DNA from: Clostridiaceae bacterium OM02-2AC
GTDB taxonomy: Bacteria; Bacillota_I; Bacilli_A; Erysipelotrichales; Erysipelotrichaceae
Reading direction: 5' to 3'
Assembly: GCA_003481775.1 (NCBI GenBank)
Contig: QULU01000006.1
Location: 60,217-124,216 of the forward strand
Length of the DNA: 64,000 nucleotides
The notes beneath the pieces were generated by a model, which was not told the origin of the DNA, made no database searches, and saw only the letters and a list, made by a program, of their open reading frames with translations. Of this stretch, positions 36,099 to 43,960 are shown piece by piece. Position 1 is the first letter of the stretch, and the number at the start of each line of letters is the position of its first letter. The position numbers and the translations under genes are program-made.

Positions 36099-36126
36099 TT
36101 GCAAAACCGCTGTACTCTGCTATAAT
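36099..36126 (+). promoter_or_regulatory. Promoter of the HTH-nucleotidyltransferase gene
   Basis: TTGCAA (36099-36104), 16 bases, TATAAT (36121-36126). Confidence 0.7.
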
Positions 36127-36155
36127 GATAAAAGCGCTGTAAAGGAGATACGTAT

Positions 36156-37064
36156 ATGAACCTTACATTAAATCAGTTTGAAACCCTGGTGTATATCGAA
36201 CGCCATCAAAACGACAAATGCACCCAGAGAAGACTGGCAAAGCAGCTGGATCTTTCTCTCGGTGTCATCAATAAAACCCTGACGGAGCTGCAGGACAGCG
36301 AAGTGATCAAAACCAGAGGAAGCTCTATGTATGATGTTACCCTCAAGGGCTATGAGGTACTGGAGCCCTATCGAGTGAAGAAGGCGATCTTTCTTGCGGC
36401 CGGCTTTGGCTCCCGCATGGTACCGATCACCCTGAATACACCCAAGCCCCTTGTTCTGGTACATGGAAAGCGCATCATAGAAACCCTGCTGGATGCTGTC
36501 GTGGCTGCGGGTATTGAGGATATTACGATTGTGCGTGGCTATCTGGGGGAACAGTTTGACGTACTGCTGCACAAATATCCGAAAATCAAATTCATTGAGA
36601 ATCCGCTGTTTAACGAAACCAATAATATTTCCAGTGCCTATCTGATTAAGGATATGATGTGCAATGCCTATGTGCTGGAAAGTGATCTGTTGCTGTACAA
36701 TCCGGAAATTATTCGCAAATATGAATATACCACCAATTATTGCGGTATCAAAATGGATGTTACCGATGACTGGTGCTTCTATACCCGAAAGGGCTACATC
36801 AGCAGACTTGCAGTAGGTGGCAAGGACTGTCATCAGATGGTGGGAATCTCCTTCTGGAATAAGGAAGACGGAGAGAAAATGGCGAAGGATATCGAAGAGG
36901 TGTTTAAAATGCCGGGTGGTAAGGAAAAGTATTGGGATGAGGTGGCGTTGCGTGAAAAGCTGTCCAATCACAAGGTAATCGTAAAGCCTGTCCGCCAAGA
37001 GGATATCGTGGAAATCGATACGTTCAAGGAATTGAAGCAGATTGATCCCATCTATAATGTTTAA
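36156..37064 (+). CDS. Winged-helix domain fused to LicC-like nucleotidyltransferase
   Basis: A 302-residue two-domain protein. Residues 1-70 are a winged helix (NQFETLVYIERHQ, RRLAKQLDLSLGVINKTLTEL recognition region, DVTLKGYEVL wing). From about residue 74 a nucleotidyltransferase follows: FLAAGFGSRMVPITLNTPKP with the NTP loop, then YVLESDLLLYN with the metal-binding Asp, close to choline- or aminoethylphosphonate-cytidylyltransferases. It has its own promoter right after the importer genes. The winged helix may sense or regulate the same pathway, or serve only as a structural appendage; both are inference. Confidence 0.85.
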   Translation: MNLTLNQFETLVYIERHQNDKCTQRRLAKQLDLSLGVINKTLTELQDSEVIKTRGSSMYDVTLKGYEVLEPYRVKKAIFLAAGFGSRMVPITLNTPKPLVLVHGKRIIETLLDAVVAAGIEDITIVRGYLGEQFDVLLHKYPKIKFIENPLFNETNNISSAYLIKDMMCNAYVLESDLLLYNPEIIRKYEYTTNYCGIKMDVTDDWCFYTRKGYISRLAVGGKDCHQMVGISFWNKEDGEKMAKDIEEVFKMPGGKEKYWDEVALREKLSNHKVIVKPVRQEDIVEIDTFKELKQIDPIYNV

Positions 37065-37293
37065 CGAAGAGGAATTTCACTAGGAAAAAAGCGTTCATTA
37101 CGATAAAGGATGCAGGAGGCTATTCCATGCATTGCATGCCTCTGGAATAAGAGGAAGCCAGCACTGTCTCCTGCGTGAAGAATGCCTTACCAAAGGAACT
37201 TCCTTTTTCTCTGCTTCGGAAATGAACAAATCATATCCAATGCATAAGCGCTGTATAGCTGAACAGGATATGAACGGAAAGGTTGTGTTGGAA

Positions 37294-37566
37294 ATGAATC
37301 CTAAAGTCTATGAATTTGATGCTGTGCTGCAGAAAGTTGATGGTATAGATGGTGCCTATATCGAGTTTCCATGGGATGTAAGGGAAGAATTTCAAAAGGG
37401 AAGGGTCTACGTGCATGCGACATTTGACAATGTAGCATATGATGGCTCCCTTGTCCGCATGAAGACAATACGCCATATTTTGGGTGTGCGTAAGGATATC
37501 CGTGCACAAATCGGCAAGCAGCCGGGGGATAGCATCCATGTTACCATACAGGAAAGAAGCCGCTGA
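37294..37566 (+). CDS. DUF1905 domain protein
   Basis: A 90-residue protein spanning the whole DUF1905 domain: YEFDAVLQKVDGIDGAYIEF, then GRVYVHATFDNVAYDGSLV and the C-terminal LGVRKDIRAQIGKQPGD. The function of this beta-barrel family is unknown. The frame is open for 54 more codons upstream, but the conserved domain begins at this ATG. The ribosome site GAAAGG is rather far (12 bases), so the start carries some doubt. Confidence 0.8.
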   Translation: MNPKVYEFDAVLQKVDGIDGAYIEFPWDVREEFQKGRVYVHATFDNVAYDGSLVRMKTIRHILGVRKDIRAQIGKQPGDSIHVTIQERSR

Positions 37567-37592
37567 GGAAGTAGACTCCATAGCGGCTTTTT
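37558..37592 (+). terminator. Terminator overlapping the DUF1905 stop
   Basis: AGCCGCT...AGCGGCT with TTTTTG; the left arm includes the last codons and stop. Confidence 0.75.
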
Positions 37593-37713
37593 GTGTACGT
37601 AACGCAGGAAGAAAAACAACCCGCTTCATATGCAGTTGAATATCCCATAGGAAATAGAAAGCAGGATTTTCATGGGAAGAGGAATCAAGTATCCATGTGA
37701 TGTTTATAACAGG

Positions 37714-37749
37714 AGGCCAGGGGAATGATACTTCCTGGCTTTATCTTTT
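37714..37749. terminator. Hairpin between DUF1905 and the M23 peptidase gene
   Basis: GCCAGG...CCTGGC followed by TTTATCTTTT on the plus strand. It lies past the stops of both convergent genes. Confidence 0.45.
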
Positions 37750-37820
37750 AAGGATACAATCAGAATGGAGTCGACTAGAAGGAATGACGTGTGCTTCTAT
37801 ACCCCTTTGCGTTACCTGAT

Positions 37821-38513
37821 CTATTTGCTTTCATCTGAGGGCATATATCGTATGCGCTGCTGTGCCGTGGGGATGCCCTCGCATACCGTATGCCATTGTT
37901 CGTTTTCAAACACCTCATATTGGATAAAGGCGCAGGGAAGACCATTCGCATGCAGAAAATCAGCACTGTCCATGAGCTGGAAATGAAGATGGGGAAACAT
38001 GGAATTACCGCTGTGTCCAATGCTGCCGATGCGGTCGTTTGTCTGTATATGTTGTCCCTCAGAGACCGCAATCGAATTTGGCTGCAGGTGACAGAAGGCG
38101 GCATAGACCGTATCTGTATACTGAATTATGACTGCATTGCCGGCTATGTCACTTATTTTTTGATTTTGCTTGAGACGGCTATTTTTAAACGCTCGCAAAG
38201 CATCTGTGAATAGGCGGGCACGCGGTCTTTCTTTGCAGCCATCCATCACATATACAACCGTTCCATCACACGGAGAATATACAGGCTTTCCATAGCAATA
38301 GCACGCAGAGATTGGGACGCCGAACAACAGGTACTGAAGCACATGGGAGCGATAGCAGGGATGAGTGCTTCTATTCCAATCCAGCTGCAGAAAATCATAG
38401 GCATATCTGGTAGCAAACGCATTCGTTCCATGACTGGGTATGCGGCTTCCCGGTGTATTGGGCGTATTCCATTCACCTGTTAAAGGAAAATGCATAAGAA
38501 CTGGCTTATTCAT
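37821..38513 (-). CDS. M23-family metallopeptidase (LytM-like)
   Basis: A 230-residue protein with the two halves of the M23 zinc site: SHGTNAFATRYAYDF (His and Asp of HxxxD type) and HLHFQLMD (HxH) near residue 195, with the GNAVIIQY and HLQP strands between. M23 enzymes cut peptidoglycan cross-bridges, but this one has no signal peptide or membrane anchor, so it may act inside or be exported another way, and lipoprotein-like relatives exist. Its ATG overlaps the TetR stop (ATGAATAA), so the two are translationally coupled, suggesting the regulator controls the peptidase. Confidence 0.75.
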   Translation of the reverse strand: MNKPVLMHFPLTGEWNTPNTPGSRIPSHGTNAFATRYAYDFLQLDWNRSTHPCYRSHVLQYLLFGVPISACYCYGKPVYSPCDGTVVYVMDGCKERPRARLFTDALRAFKNSRLKQNQKISDIAGNAVIIQYTDTVYAAFCHLQPNSIAVSEGQHIQTNDRIGSIGHSGNSMFPHLHFQLMDSADFLHANGLPCAFIQYEVFENEQWHTVCEGIPTAQQRIRYMPSDESK

Positions 38514-39165
38514 CGTCTGCATGGGGAGCCTCAATTCCATTGTCCTTATACATGAGCCTGCGCAATCCCATGAAAAATATGTCCAAATCTTTTTCAAGGG
38601 AGGAAATGCAAAGCTTTGCAGGCTGCATGGTCCTGATTTTATCCAGCATTAAGTCCTGAAATCCCTTGCAGGAGCAATATAGGATTTGTATACATGTTGC
38701 ATCTTCCTGCGGCAGTAGAAACAGGCTGCGATCGTATTGTTCAAATAGATTAGGGCAGTCCTCCGTCTTCCGCTTTATCAGCTTTTGCTGGATATCTTCA
38801 TCAAATAGCTGGATATCCATTCCTGCACTCATTTTGAAAAAATCAAATACCCATGGGTATGCATACAGCAGCCGCAGCTGGATCAGATATGCGCCATGAA
38901 GCCGTTTGATCAAGTCGGGCTCTGTACGATCCAGCTGTCTGTAATACTCCTTGTTCAGCAGATCTGAAAAATACTCATAGACGAAGAGAAATAGCTGTTG
39001 TTTGTTACCGACGTAGTGAAACATAAGCGGCTTGGAAATTCCGGCGTCCCTTGCAATTCTGTTTGTAGAAGCCTGCTCATAGCCAACCTCTGCGAACTCT
39101 TTTAATGCAGCGTTTAACAGCGCTTCTTTTCGCTGTTTCTGAAGCTGTGGTGCGTTTGCGGGCAT
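38506..39165 (-). CDS. TetR/AcrR-family transcriptional regulator
   Basis: A 219-residue regulator with an N-terminal TetR HTH: EALLNAALKEFAEVGYEQAS followed by TNRIARDAGISKPLMFHYVG. The C-terminal helical half (residues 70-219) binds an unknown ligand. It is the first gene of a two-gene operon with the M23 peptidase, and an inverted repeat sits upstream. No efflux pump is nearby, the usual partner of this family. Confidence 0.88.
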   Translation of the reverse strand: MPANAPQLQKQRKEALLNAALKEFAEVGYEQASTNRIARDAGISKPLMFHYVGNKQQLFLFVYEYFSDLLNKEYYRQLDRTEPDLIKRLHGAYLIQLRLLYAYPWVFDFFKMSAGMDIQLFDEDIQQKLIKRKTEDCPNLFEQYDRSLFLLPQEDATCIQILYCSCKGFQDLMLDKIRTMQPAKLCISSLEKDLDIFFMGLRRLMYKDNGIEAPHADDE

Positions 39166-39195
39166 CGATAGTCCTCCTTACATGGATTTATCTAA

Positions 39196-39236
39196 TAGGT
39201 CAATACCATCACAGCATCATTTACCTGTAAGGTCAA
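39196..39236 (-). promoter_or_regulatory. Candidate TetR operator
   Basis: TTTACCT-GTA-AGGTCAA at 39220-39236 is an imperfect inverted repeat (6 of 7 pairs) and TAGGTCAA recurs at 39196-39203. It lies 31-71 bases before the TetR start, overlapping a TTGACC that may be its -35. Confidence 0.4.
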
Positions 39237-39348
39237 CACTTTGCTGCGTTATCCCGCAAAGCCTATAATAAAAAAGAAAAGGAAGCAGTTTCGACACAGC
39301 GCGCTGTGGAAAAGCCTCCTTTGCATACGTAATAAATTGTGGAGGATA

Positions 39349-39567
39349 TCAAGCTTCCTCAAAATAGAACAGGTCTTCAAATTTCCAATCAAGAGCAATA
39401 CACAGAATGAGGGCAAGCTTGGCGGTCGGATTAAATTGCCCTGTTTCAATCGAGCTGATGGTGTTGCGTGAAACACCGACAAGCTCCGCCAGCTGTGTCT
39501 GGGATAAGTGCATGGCACAACGGGCCTGCTTCAGCCGGTTGCGTAGAATCAGCTCTTCCTTCAGCAT
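39349..39567 (-). CDS. XRE-family (Cro/CI-type) small regulator
   Basis: A 72-residue single-domain HTH protein: RLKQARCAMHLSQTQLAELV and GVSRNTISSIETGQFNPTAK are a textbook XRE helix-turn-helix, ending DLFYFEEA. It belongs to the short class commonly paired with a small membrane protein. It overlaps the upstream DUF6442 gene by seven bases, so it is the second gene of that operon and probably controls the promoter through the palindrome at 39910-39939. Confidence 0.9.
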   Translation of the reverse strand: MLKEELILRNRLKQARCAMHLSQTQLAELVGVSRNTISSIETGQFNPTAKLALILCIALDWKFEDLFYFEEA

Positions 39568-39881
39568 AACAGTTTCAACAGAAATAGAATCAGGAACAGG
39601 AGGAACAGCATTGTGTAAAAAATGGAAAGCAGCAGCTCATGCCGTTTTTTCATGAGGCGATATTTCATAAAAAACAGTGTGCATAATATGCCGAAATAGA
39701 TCAGCCAGCTTCCCAAACTGAGCTGTCCAGTTACTGCGACCTCCATAACTGCGACAAAACAGCACAGCAGCATACCGACCTTTGCTGCTACTTTGCTTGC
39801 TTTTTCAAGACTTTGCAGCTCCATGATATCCATTCCCTTGTTTTCATTTCTGCTCTTTGCGAGTATCTCTTCTTTATTCAT
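39561..39881 (-). CDS. DUF6442-type small membrane protein
   Basis: A 106-residue protein opening MNKEEILAKSRNENK, typical of the DUF6442 family, followed by about three membrane helices (residues 35-52, 60-75, 85-106). The family accompanies small XRE regulators in Firmicutes; function unknown. Start at 39881 after GGTGG; 27 residues of upstream frame run through the operator and are not credible. Confidence 0.75.
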   Translation of the reverse strand: MNKEEILAKSRNENKGMDIMELQSLEKASKVAAKVGMLLCCFVAVMEVAVTGQLSLGSWLIYFGILCTLFFMKYRLMKKRHELLLSIFYTMLFLLFLILFLLKLLC

Positions 39882-39909
39882 CGGGTATTCCACCTTTCCT
39901 GCCAAGCAT

Positions 39910-39950
39910 ACTTGGTATAACAAGTATATCATACCAAGTTTACTTGTCAA
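39910..39950 (-). promoter_or_regulatory. Promoter and operator of the DUF6442-XRE operon
   Basis: Minus strand -35 TTGACA (39945-39950), 16 bases, -10 TATACT (39923-39928). ACTTGGTAT (39910-39918) and ATACCAAGT (39931-39939) form a perfect 9-bp inverted repeat with 12 bases between, embracing the -10. A bound XRE dimer would block the polymerase. Confidence 0.7.
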
Positions 39951-40231
39951 TAGAGATGACAAGTTTTCTTTGCATTTATGTAGGGCTACTTTGCTTGGAG
40001 TAAGACATGAAATGAAGCAGCAGGACAGCCACTATGCATCGCACGCTCAGAAATACCGCAAGTGCTGTACTTGGACAATGGTGAGCATGTCTTTTTTGCT
40101 GACCTTTGATACGTTGCAAGAGGAGAAGGCCGATAGTTCCTTCCTGCATTGTTTTTTCATTGAAATTCTGCTAGAATGCAGATAGCGTTACCTGATGATT
40201 CCATGACTGTGGAGTCATCCTATATATGCAT
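39951..40231. other. Gene-free stretch before the PHP phosphatase gene
   Basis: No frame with a ribosome site. A small hairpin (ATGACTGTGGAGTCAT) precedes the phosphatase start and may affect its translation; otherwise nothing is seen. Confidence 0.4.
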
Positions 40232-40243
40232 AAGGAGGCCCCT

Positions 40244-41026
40244 ATGAAATATTACGATCAGCACGTACATTCCAATTTTTCCTTTGATTCCGGTACAGAG
40301 CTTTCGGACTATCTGAAGTATGCCAAAGGACATTTAGTGACAACAGAGCATGTGGATTTGGAAAATTCCGCCAACGGCTTTCAGGACAGCTGGATGGATT
40401 ATGAACGCTATAGCACCTATCTTAAGACATTGCAGAAACAAACGGATATCCGGCTGTTACGGGGTGTTGAAATTGGCTGGCTTCCCAGACATCATGCGCA
40501 GCTGATGGCCTGGCTGCAGAATAAGCAATTTGATATCATCCTGCTCAGCATCCATCAAAACGGTTCCTTTGATTATATGGATGAGGAGGCCAGACAGCAT
40601 GAAATTTCCTATATACTGCATTCCTATTTCCAACAGATGCTAGCGGCTGTGCAAAGTGATCTTCCTGCGAATGTTCTCAGTCATTTTGACTATGTAAGCC
40701 GGATACAGGATGTTGATACGGACACGTTTCTTGCAATCGCTCATCCGTATATGGAGCAAATATTTCCGGAAATGATCAAACGCAGCATCGCTTTGGAGCT
40801 GAATACCCGCAGTATGTTTCAGTATGGGCAGCTGCCTTTATATGAAACCGTGGTTGACTGGTATAAGCAGTTGGGAGGGGCAATGTTTACGATGAGCTCA
40901 GATGCGCATAAAGCAGAAGCCTATGCCTTTCATTTTCATGAGGGAAGGGAATTTCTGCGACGGCATGATATTTCAAAGCTGACGGTTTTTCAAGAAGGTA
41001 AGCCTTATATGATAAACTGGGAATAG
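40244..41026 (+). CDS. PHP-domain phosphatase, histidinol-phosphatase type
   Basis: A 260-residue PHP protein with metal ligands visible in DQHVHSNFSFDS (HxH), TTEHVD, GVEIGW, the LSIHQNG segment and SSDAHKA near the end. This matches the HisK/HisJ histidinol-phosphatase family, which dephosphorylates histidinol phosphate. No other his gene is near, so a different phosphoester substrate is possible. Start at 40244 after AAGGAGG. Its stop codon lies within the decayed 5' half of a CRISPR repeat. Confidence 0.82.
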   Translation: MKYYDQHVHSNFSFDSGTELSDYLKYAKGHLVTTEHVDLENSANGFQDSWMDYERYSTYLKTLQKQTDIRLLRGVEIGWLPRHHAQLMAWLQNKQFDIILLSIHQNGSFDYMDEEARQHEISYILHSYFQQMLAAVQSDLPANVLSHFDYVSRIQDVDTDTFLAIAHPYMEQIFPEMIKRSIALELNTRSMFQYGQLPLYETVVDWYKQLGGAMFTMSSDAHKAEAYAFHFHEGREFLRRHDISKLTVFQEGKPYMINWE

Positions 41027-41176
41027 ACCTTGTGAGGCTAGTGGATCTAAATAAAAATATAATAAGTCTTGTTTACATCCAATAAGGTCTAATCTCTTCT
41101 GAGACTAGTGGATCTAAATCTGCATGGGAGATTTTTCCGGGCACACCAGAGCAGTCTAGTCTTAGTGAATCTAAAT
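41020..41176 (+). CRISPR. Decayed, leaderless remnant of a second I-C array
   Basis: Three repeat copies of the same family as the array at 21.8 kb, in the opposite orientation. Copy 1 (41020-41052) keeps only the last 19-20 bases, starting GAGGCTAGTGGATC. Copy 2 (41087-41119) is full length, with two changes (GTCTAATCTCTTCTG at its start). Copy 3 (41154-41176) has lost 10 bases of the stem. The two spacers are exactly 34 bases each, which shows true array descent. No leader can exist upstream because the PHP gene ends there. Confidence 0.85.
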
Positions 41177-41293
41177 AAGACTGCCGCAATCTCTACCTCT
41201 TTACAGTCATTGCCCATCCTGCTTTCAAGTAGCTTCATCAGCTCATGAAGAAAAGGATAGCTGGACTGCTAACCTGTGCTGTCCTGAGCCAAA

Positions 41294-41347
41294 CAAAACG
41301 AGATTTCGCATACTCAGAAATTCTGAGGGTTGAAATCTCGTTTTCTT
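41294..41347. terminator. Strong bidirectional terminator
   Basis: AAACGAGATTTC...GAAATCTCGTTTT with an inner CTCAGAAATTCTGAG hairpin; T/A runs on both sides serve the convergent PHP and flavodoxin genes. Confidence 0.8.
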
Positions 41348-41392
41348 ATTCTAACCGATATGGATATAATGCTAAGCCTCTATGTTTCTCTA

Positions 41393-41887
41393 CTATATAG
41401 AAGCAGGCCTTTCGCTTATGGTTTTGATCCAGGCGGAAAGCTCTTTCTCTGAAGCGCCTGCACGAAGCAGCTGTCCGTCCTTCACGTCTGCTCCCTTTGC
41501 GAGTGCGGCTATATGACGGGCGGAATCACCGAGTCCGCTGCCGCCAGAGGTGGCAAAAGGAACGATGGTCTTGCCATGGAAATCATAGGTCTCCACAAAG
41601 GTATCGATAATCGATGGCTCCCGATACCACCAGATAGGAAAGCCAATCAGGATCAGGTCATACTGCGCCATATGTTCAACCCTCGTCTGGATCGCAGGGC
41701 GAGAGCTTTGATCACTCATTTCCACTGAGCTTCTGCTTTGGTTATTCTCCCAATCCAAATCTGCAGCTGTATACGGCAGCTCTGGCTGAATTTCAAACAC
41801 ATCAGCCTTCATAAGCCCTGCGAGCCTTTCTGCCACCTTTTTTGTTGTACCGCTTGCACTGAAGTATGCTACTAAAATTTTCTGCAT
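41393..41887 (-). CDS. Flavodoxin
   Basis: A 164-residue flavodoxin-like protein: VAYFSASGTTKKVAERLA is the FMN phosphate loop, LIGFPIWWYREPSIIDTFVE the second FMN loop with aromatic residues and FATSGGSGLGDS the third. It follows the Flavodoxin_4 pattern of NAD(P)H-dependent or electron-carrier proteins in anaerobes. Two adjacent ATGs are possible; the second (41887) has better spacing from AGGAGG. It stands alone. Confidence 0.88.
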   Translation of the reverse strand: MQKILVAYFSASGTTKKVAERLAGLMKADVFEIQPELPYTAADLDWENNQSRSSVEMSDQSSRPAIQTRVEHMAQYDLILIGFPIWWYREPSIIDTFVETYDFHGKTIVPFATSGGSGLGDSARHIAALAKGADVKDGQLLRAGASEKELSAWIKTISERPASI

Positions 41888-42136
41888 CATGTTGCCTCCT
41901 TTATGAGCTGTGCTGTCATCATCACATCCCTACTATACAACCTGGAGTTCACTATAGGTCAAGTAGAAATAGGAAAAAAGCTGCTTTATTATGGAAAAAG
42001 CTATGACCTACAGCCATACGAGCCGATAAAGCTCTTTGATCGAAAGCATAGACGGATACAGAATAGTAGGCTGTTGCCATAACGAGCTGTTGGAGCATTG
42101 CTGTTTTTATTCGTGCTTTCATGCTGTATTTCGCAG
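41888..42136. other. Gene-free stretch between flavodoxin and the CoA-disulfide reductase operon
   Basis: A long minus-strand frame here overlaps the reductase gene in another phase and lacks a ribosome site. I see no regulatory motif beyond what the flavodoxin promoter would need. Confidence 0.45.
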
Positions 42137-42176
42137 GGAAAAGAAAAATCGCATGGGAATCTCACATGCGATGAAA
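42137..42176 (-). terminator. Terminator of the trxA-rhodanese-CoADR operon
   Basis: Minus strand ATCGCATGTG...CATGCGAT followed by TTTTCTTTT, about 100 bases after the last stop. Confidence 0.7.
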
Positions 42177-42272
42177 TTCTAGGCTTCTCCTCGATAGCTG
42201 AAGAAAGGATACAGGACGCATATCGTGAATCCTTTGAATCGAAGGGAAGCGGGCGATACAATTCGAGACGAC

Positions 42273-43958
42273 CTATGACAGCTTTGCCCCGCAGATGCCA
42301 TGCAGGGAGGAATCCACAGGCTGCTCCTTCATCATGACTGCATACAGACGATACCCTCCGGCAAGATGTGTCGCTGAGAAGCCATGCTGGGTCAGCATTC
42401 TTGCGGCCAGATAGCTTCGCAGACCGCTTTGGCAAACCAGATAAACCTCCTGCCCCTTATCAAGCTCATGCAGCCGCTCCCGCAGCTCATCTATCGGAAT
42501 ATGGCGGCTTTTGTCAAGGTGTCCGGCCGCATACTCATCCTCCGTGCGTACATCGATGATCTGTGCATGTGCATCCAGTCTGGCAAAATCCTGAACATGC
42601 AGCTGCTTAACCAAACCGGCCTGTATATTCTCCGCGAGAAAGCCTGCAATATTGACAGGATCCTTGGCTGAAGAAAACGGGGGAGCATAGCTTAATTCCA
42701 GCTGGGCAAGATCTGCAATCTGCATATGTCCGTGAATCGCTGTCGCAAGTACGTCAATGCGCTTATCCACTCCCTCAAAGCCGACAATCTGTGCGCCCAG
42801 CACCTCTTTGGTATCCGGCTGAAACAGCAGCTTGATGCATAGATTTTTCGCATCAGGATAATAGGCAGCATGATGGGGAGCATAGGCGAAGACCTTTTCA
42901 TAGGGGATATTGGCCGCCTGTGCAGCTGCTTCATTCAGACCGGTCATGGCGATGCTCATATCAAACAGCTTAAGAATACTGGAGCCCATTGTTCCATTAT
43001 AGGCGATGGGCTTTCCGCAGATATGATCAGCAACCAGCCGTCCCTGGCGATTGGCCGGTCCGGCTAATGCGATATAGTCTTCTTTGCGGGAAACATAATG
43101 TTGTATGGCGATGGCATCACCGATGGCATAAATATCCTCATCGTTTGTCTGCATCTGTTCATTAACAAGAATTGCCCCGCGCGCATTCACGGAAAGTCCG
43201 CATTCCCTTGCCAGTGCGCTATCCGGTGCTACACCAACTGCCAGTATCACCATATCATAGCACTCTTTATGTTTTGTAAACTGCACATCAATTCCATCCT
43301 CATGATCGAAGAAGCCCTGTGCTGCGGTATGCAGACACAACCGGATTCCATGATCCTTCAAATACTGATGGACCTCTGCCGCCATATCTGTATCCAGTTG
43401 TGCAATCACATGCTCCGCCATGTCCGCAATCGTTACCTGACAGCCGGCATGAACAAAATTTTCTGCCAGCTCCACTCCGATATAGCCGCCCCCGACAATC
43501 AGGATGCGTTTCGGGGTATGCATTTGCAGATAGTCCTTTATTGCAAAGGTATCCGGTATATTGCGCAGGGTGAAAATACGCGGACTATCAATTCCCGGCA
43601 GCTTTGGTCGTATCGGCTTTGCCCCGGGAGAAAGAATCAGCTTGTCATAGCTTTCCCAATAACAGCTGCCATCCTTTTGTTTGATTTCTATCTGTTTGGT
43701 ATCACGCAGAATACGGACTGCCTCACTGTTTATTCGTACATCGATGCGAAGTCGTTTATAAAAGCTCTCAGGTGTCTGCAATGTGAGCTTTTCTGCAGCC
43801 TGAATCACATCACCGATATAATAGGGAAGCCCGCAATTTGCATAAGAGATATGCGGTCCCTTTTCCAGCAGAATGATCTGTGCATGTTCATCTAATCTGC
43901 GCAGGCGTGCTGCAGCACTTGCACCTCCGGCAACGCCGCCTACAATTACAATTTTCAT
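42273..43958 (-). CDS. CoA-disulfide reductase with C-terminal rhodanese domain
   Basis: A 561-residue flavoprotein. Residues 1-450 are a pyridine-nucleotide disulfide oxidoreductase: FAD loop VGGVAGGASAAARLR, the single active cysteine in SYANCGLPYYIGD, NAD loop ILIVGGGYIGVELAENF and the YAIGDA flavin segment. The last 100 residues are a rhodanese (IDVRTEDEYAAGH, YLVCQSGLRS). CoADR-Rhd enzymes reduce CoA disulfide or persulfide and polysulfide using NAD(P)H. It is the third gene of an operon with thioredoxin and a free-standing rhodanese. Confidence 0.92.
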   Translation of the reverse strand: MKIVIVGGVAGGASAAARLRRLDEHAQIILLEKGPHISYANCGLPYYIGDVIQAAEKLTLQTPESFYKRLRIDVRINSEAVRILRDTKQIEIKQKDGSCYWESYDKLILSPGAKPIRPKLPGIDSPRIFTLRNIPDTFAIKDYLQMHTPKRILIVGGGYIGVELAENFVHAGCQVTIADMAEHVIAQLDTDMAAEVHQYLKDHGIRLCLHTAAQGFFDHEDGIDVQFTKHKECYDMVILAVGVAPDSALARECGLSVNARGAILVNEQMQTNDEDIYAIGDAIAIQHYVSRKEDYIALAGPANRQGRLVADHICGKPIAYNGTMGSSILKLFDMSIAMTGLNEAAAQAANIPYEKVFAYAPHHAAYYPDAKNLCIKLLFQPDTKEVLGAQIVGFEGVDKRIDVLATAIHGHMQIADLAQLELSYAPPFSSAKDPVNIAGFLAENIQAGLVKQLHVQDFARLDAHAQIIDVRTEDEYAAGHLDKSRHIPIDELRERLHELDKGQEVYLVCQSGLRSYLAARMLTQHGFSATHLAGGYRLYAVMMKEQPVDSSLHGICGAKLS

Positions 43959-43960
43959 AT

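Noticed and set aside
41120..41153. CTGCATGGGA shared between a relic spacer and the edge of a spacer in the main array (near 22119-22130)
   Set aside because: Only about ten bases, in different relative orientation to the repeat; consistent with chance.
42001..42435. A 144-codon minus-strand frame downstream of the CoA-disulfide reductase
   Set aside because: Overlaps the reductase gene and runs through its terminator hairpin; composition is not protein-like.
43098..43895. A 265-codon plus-strand frame opposite the CoA-disulfide reductase
   Set aside because: Antisense shadow; the reductase motifs lie on the other strand.
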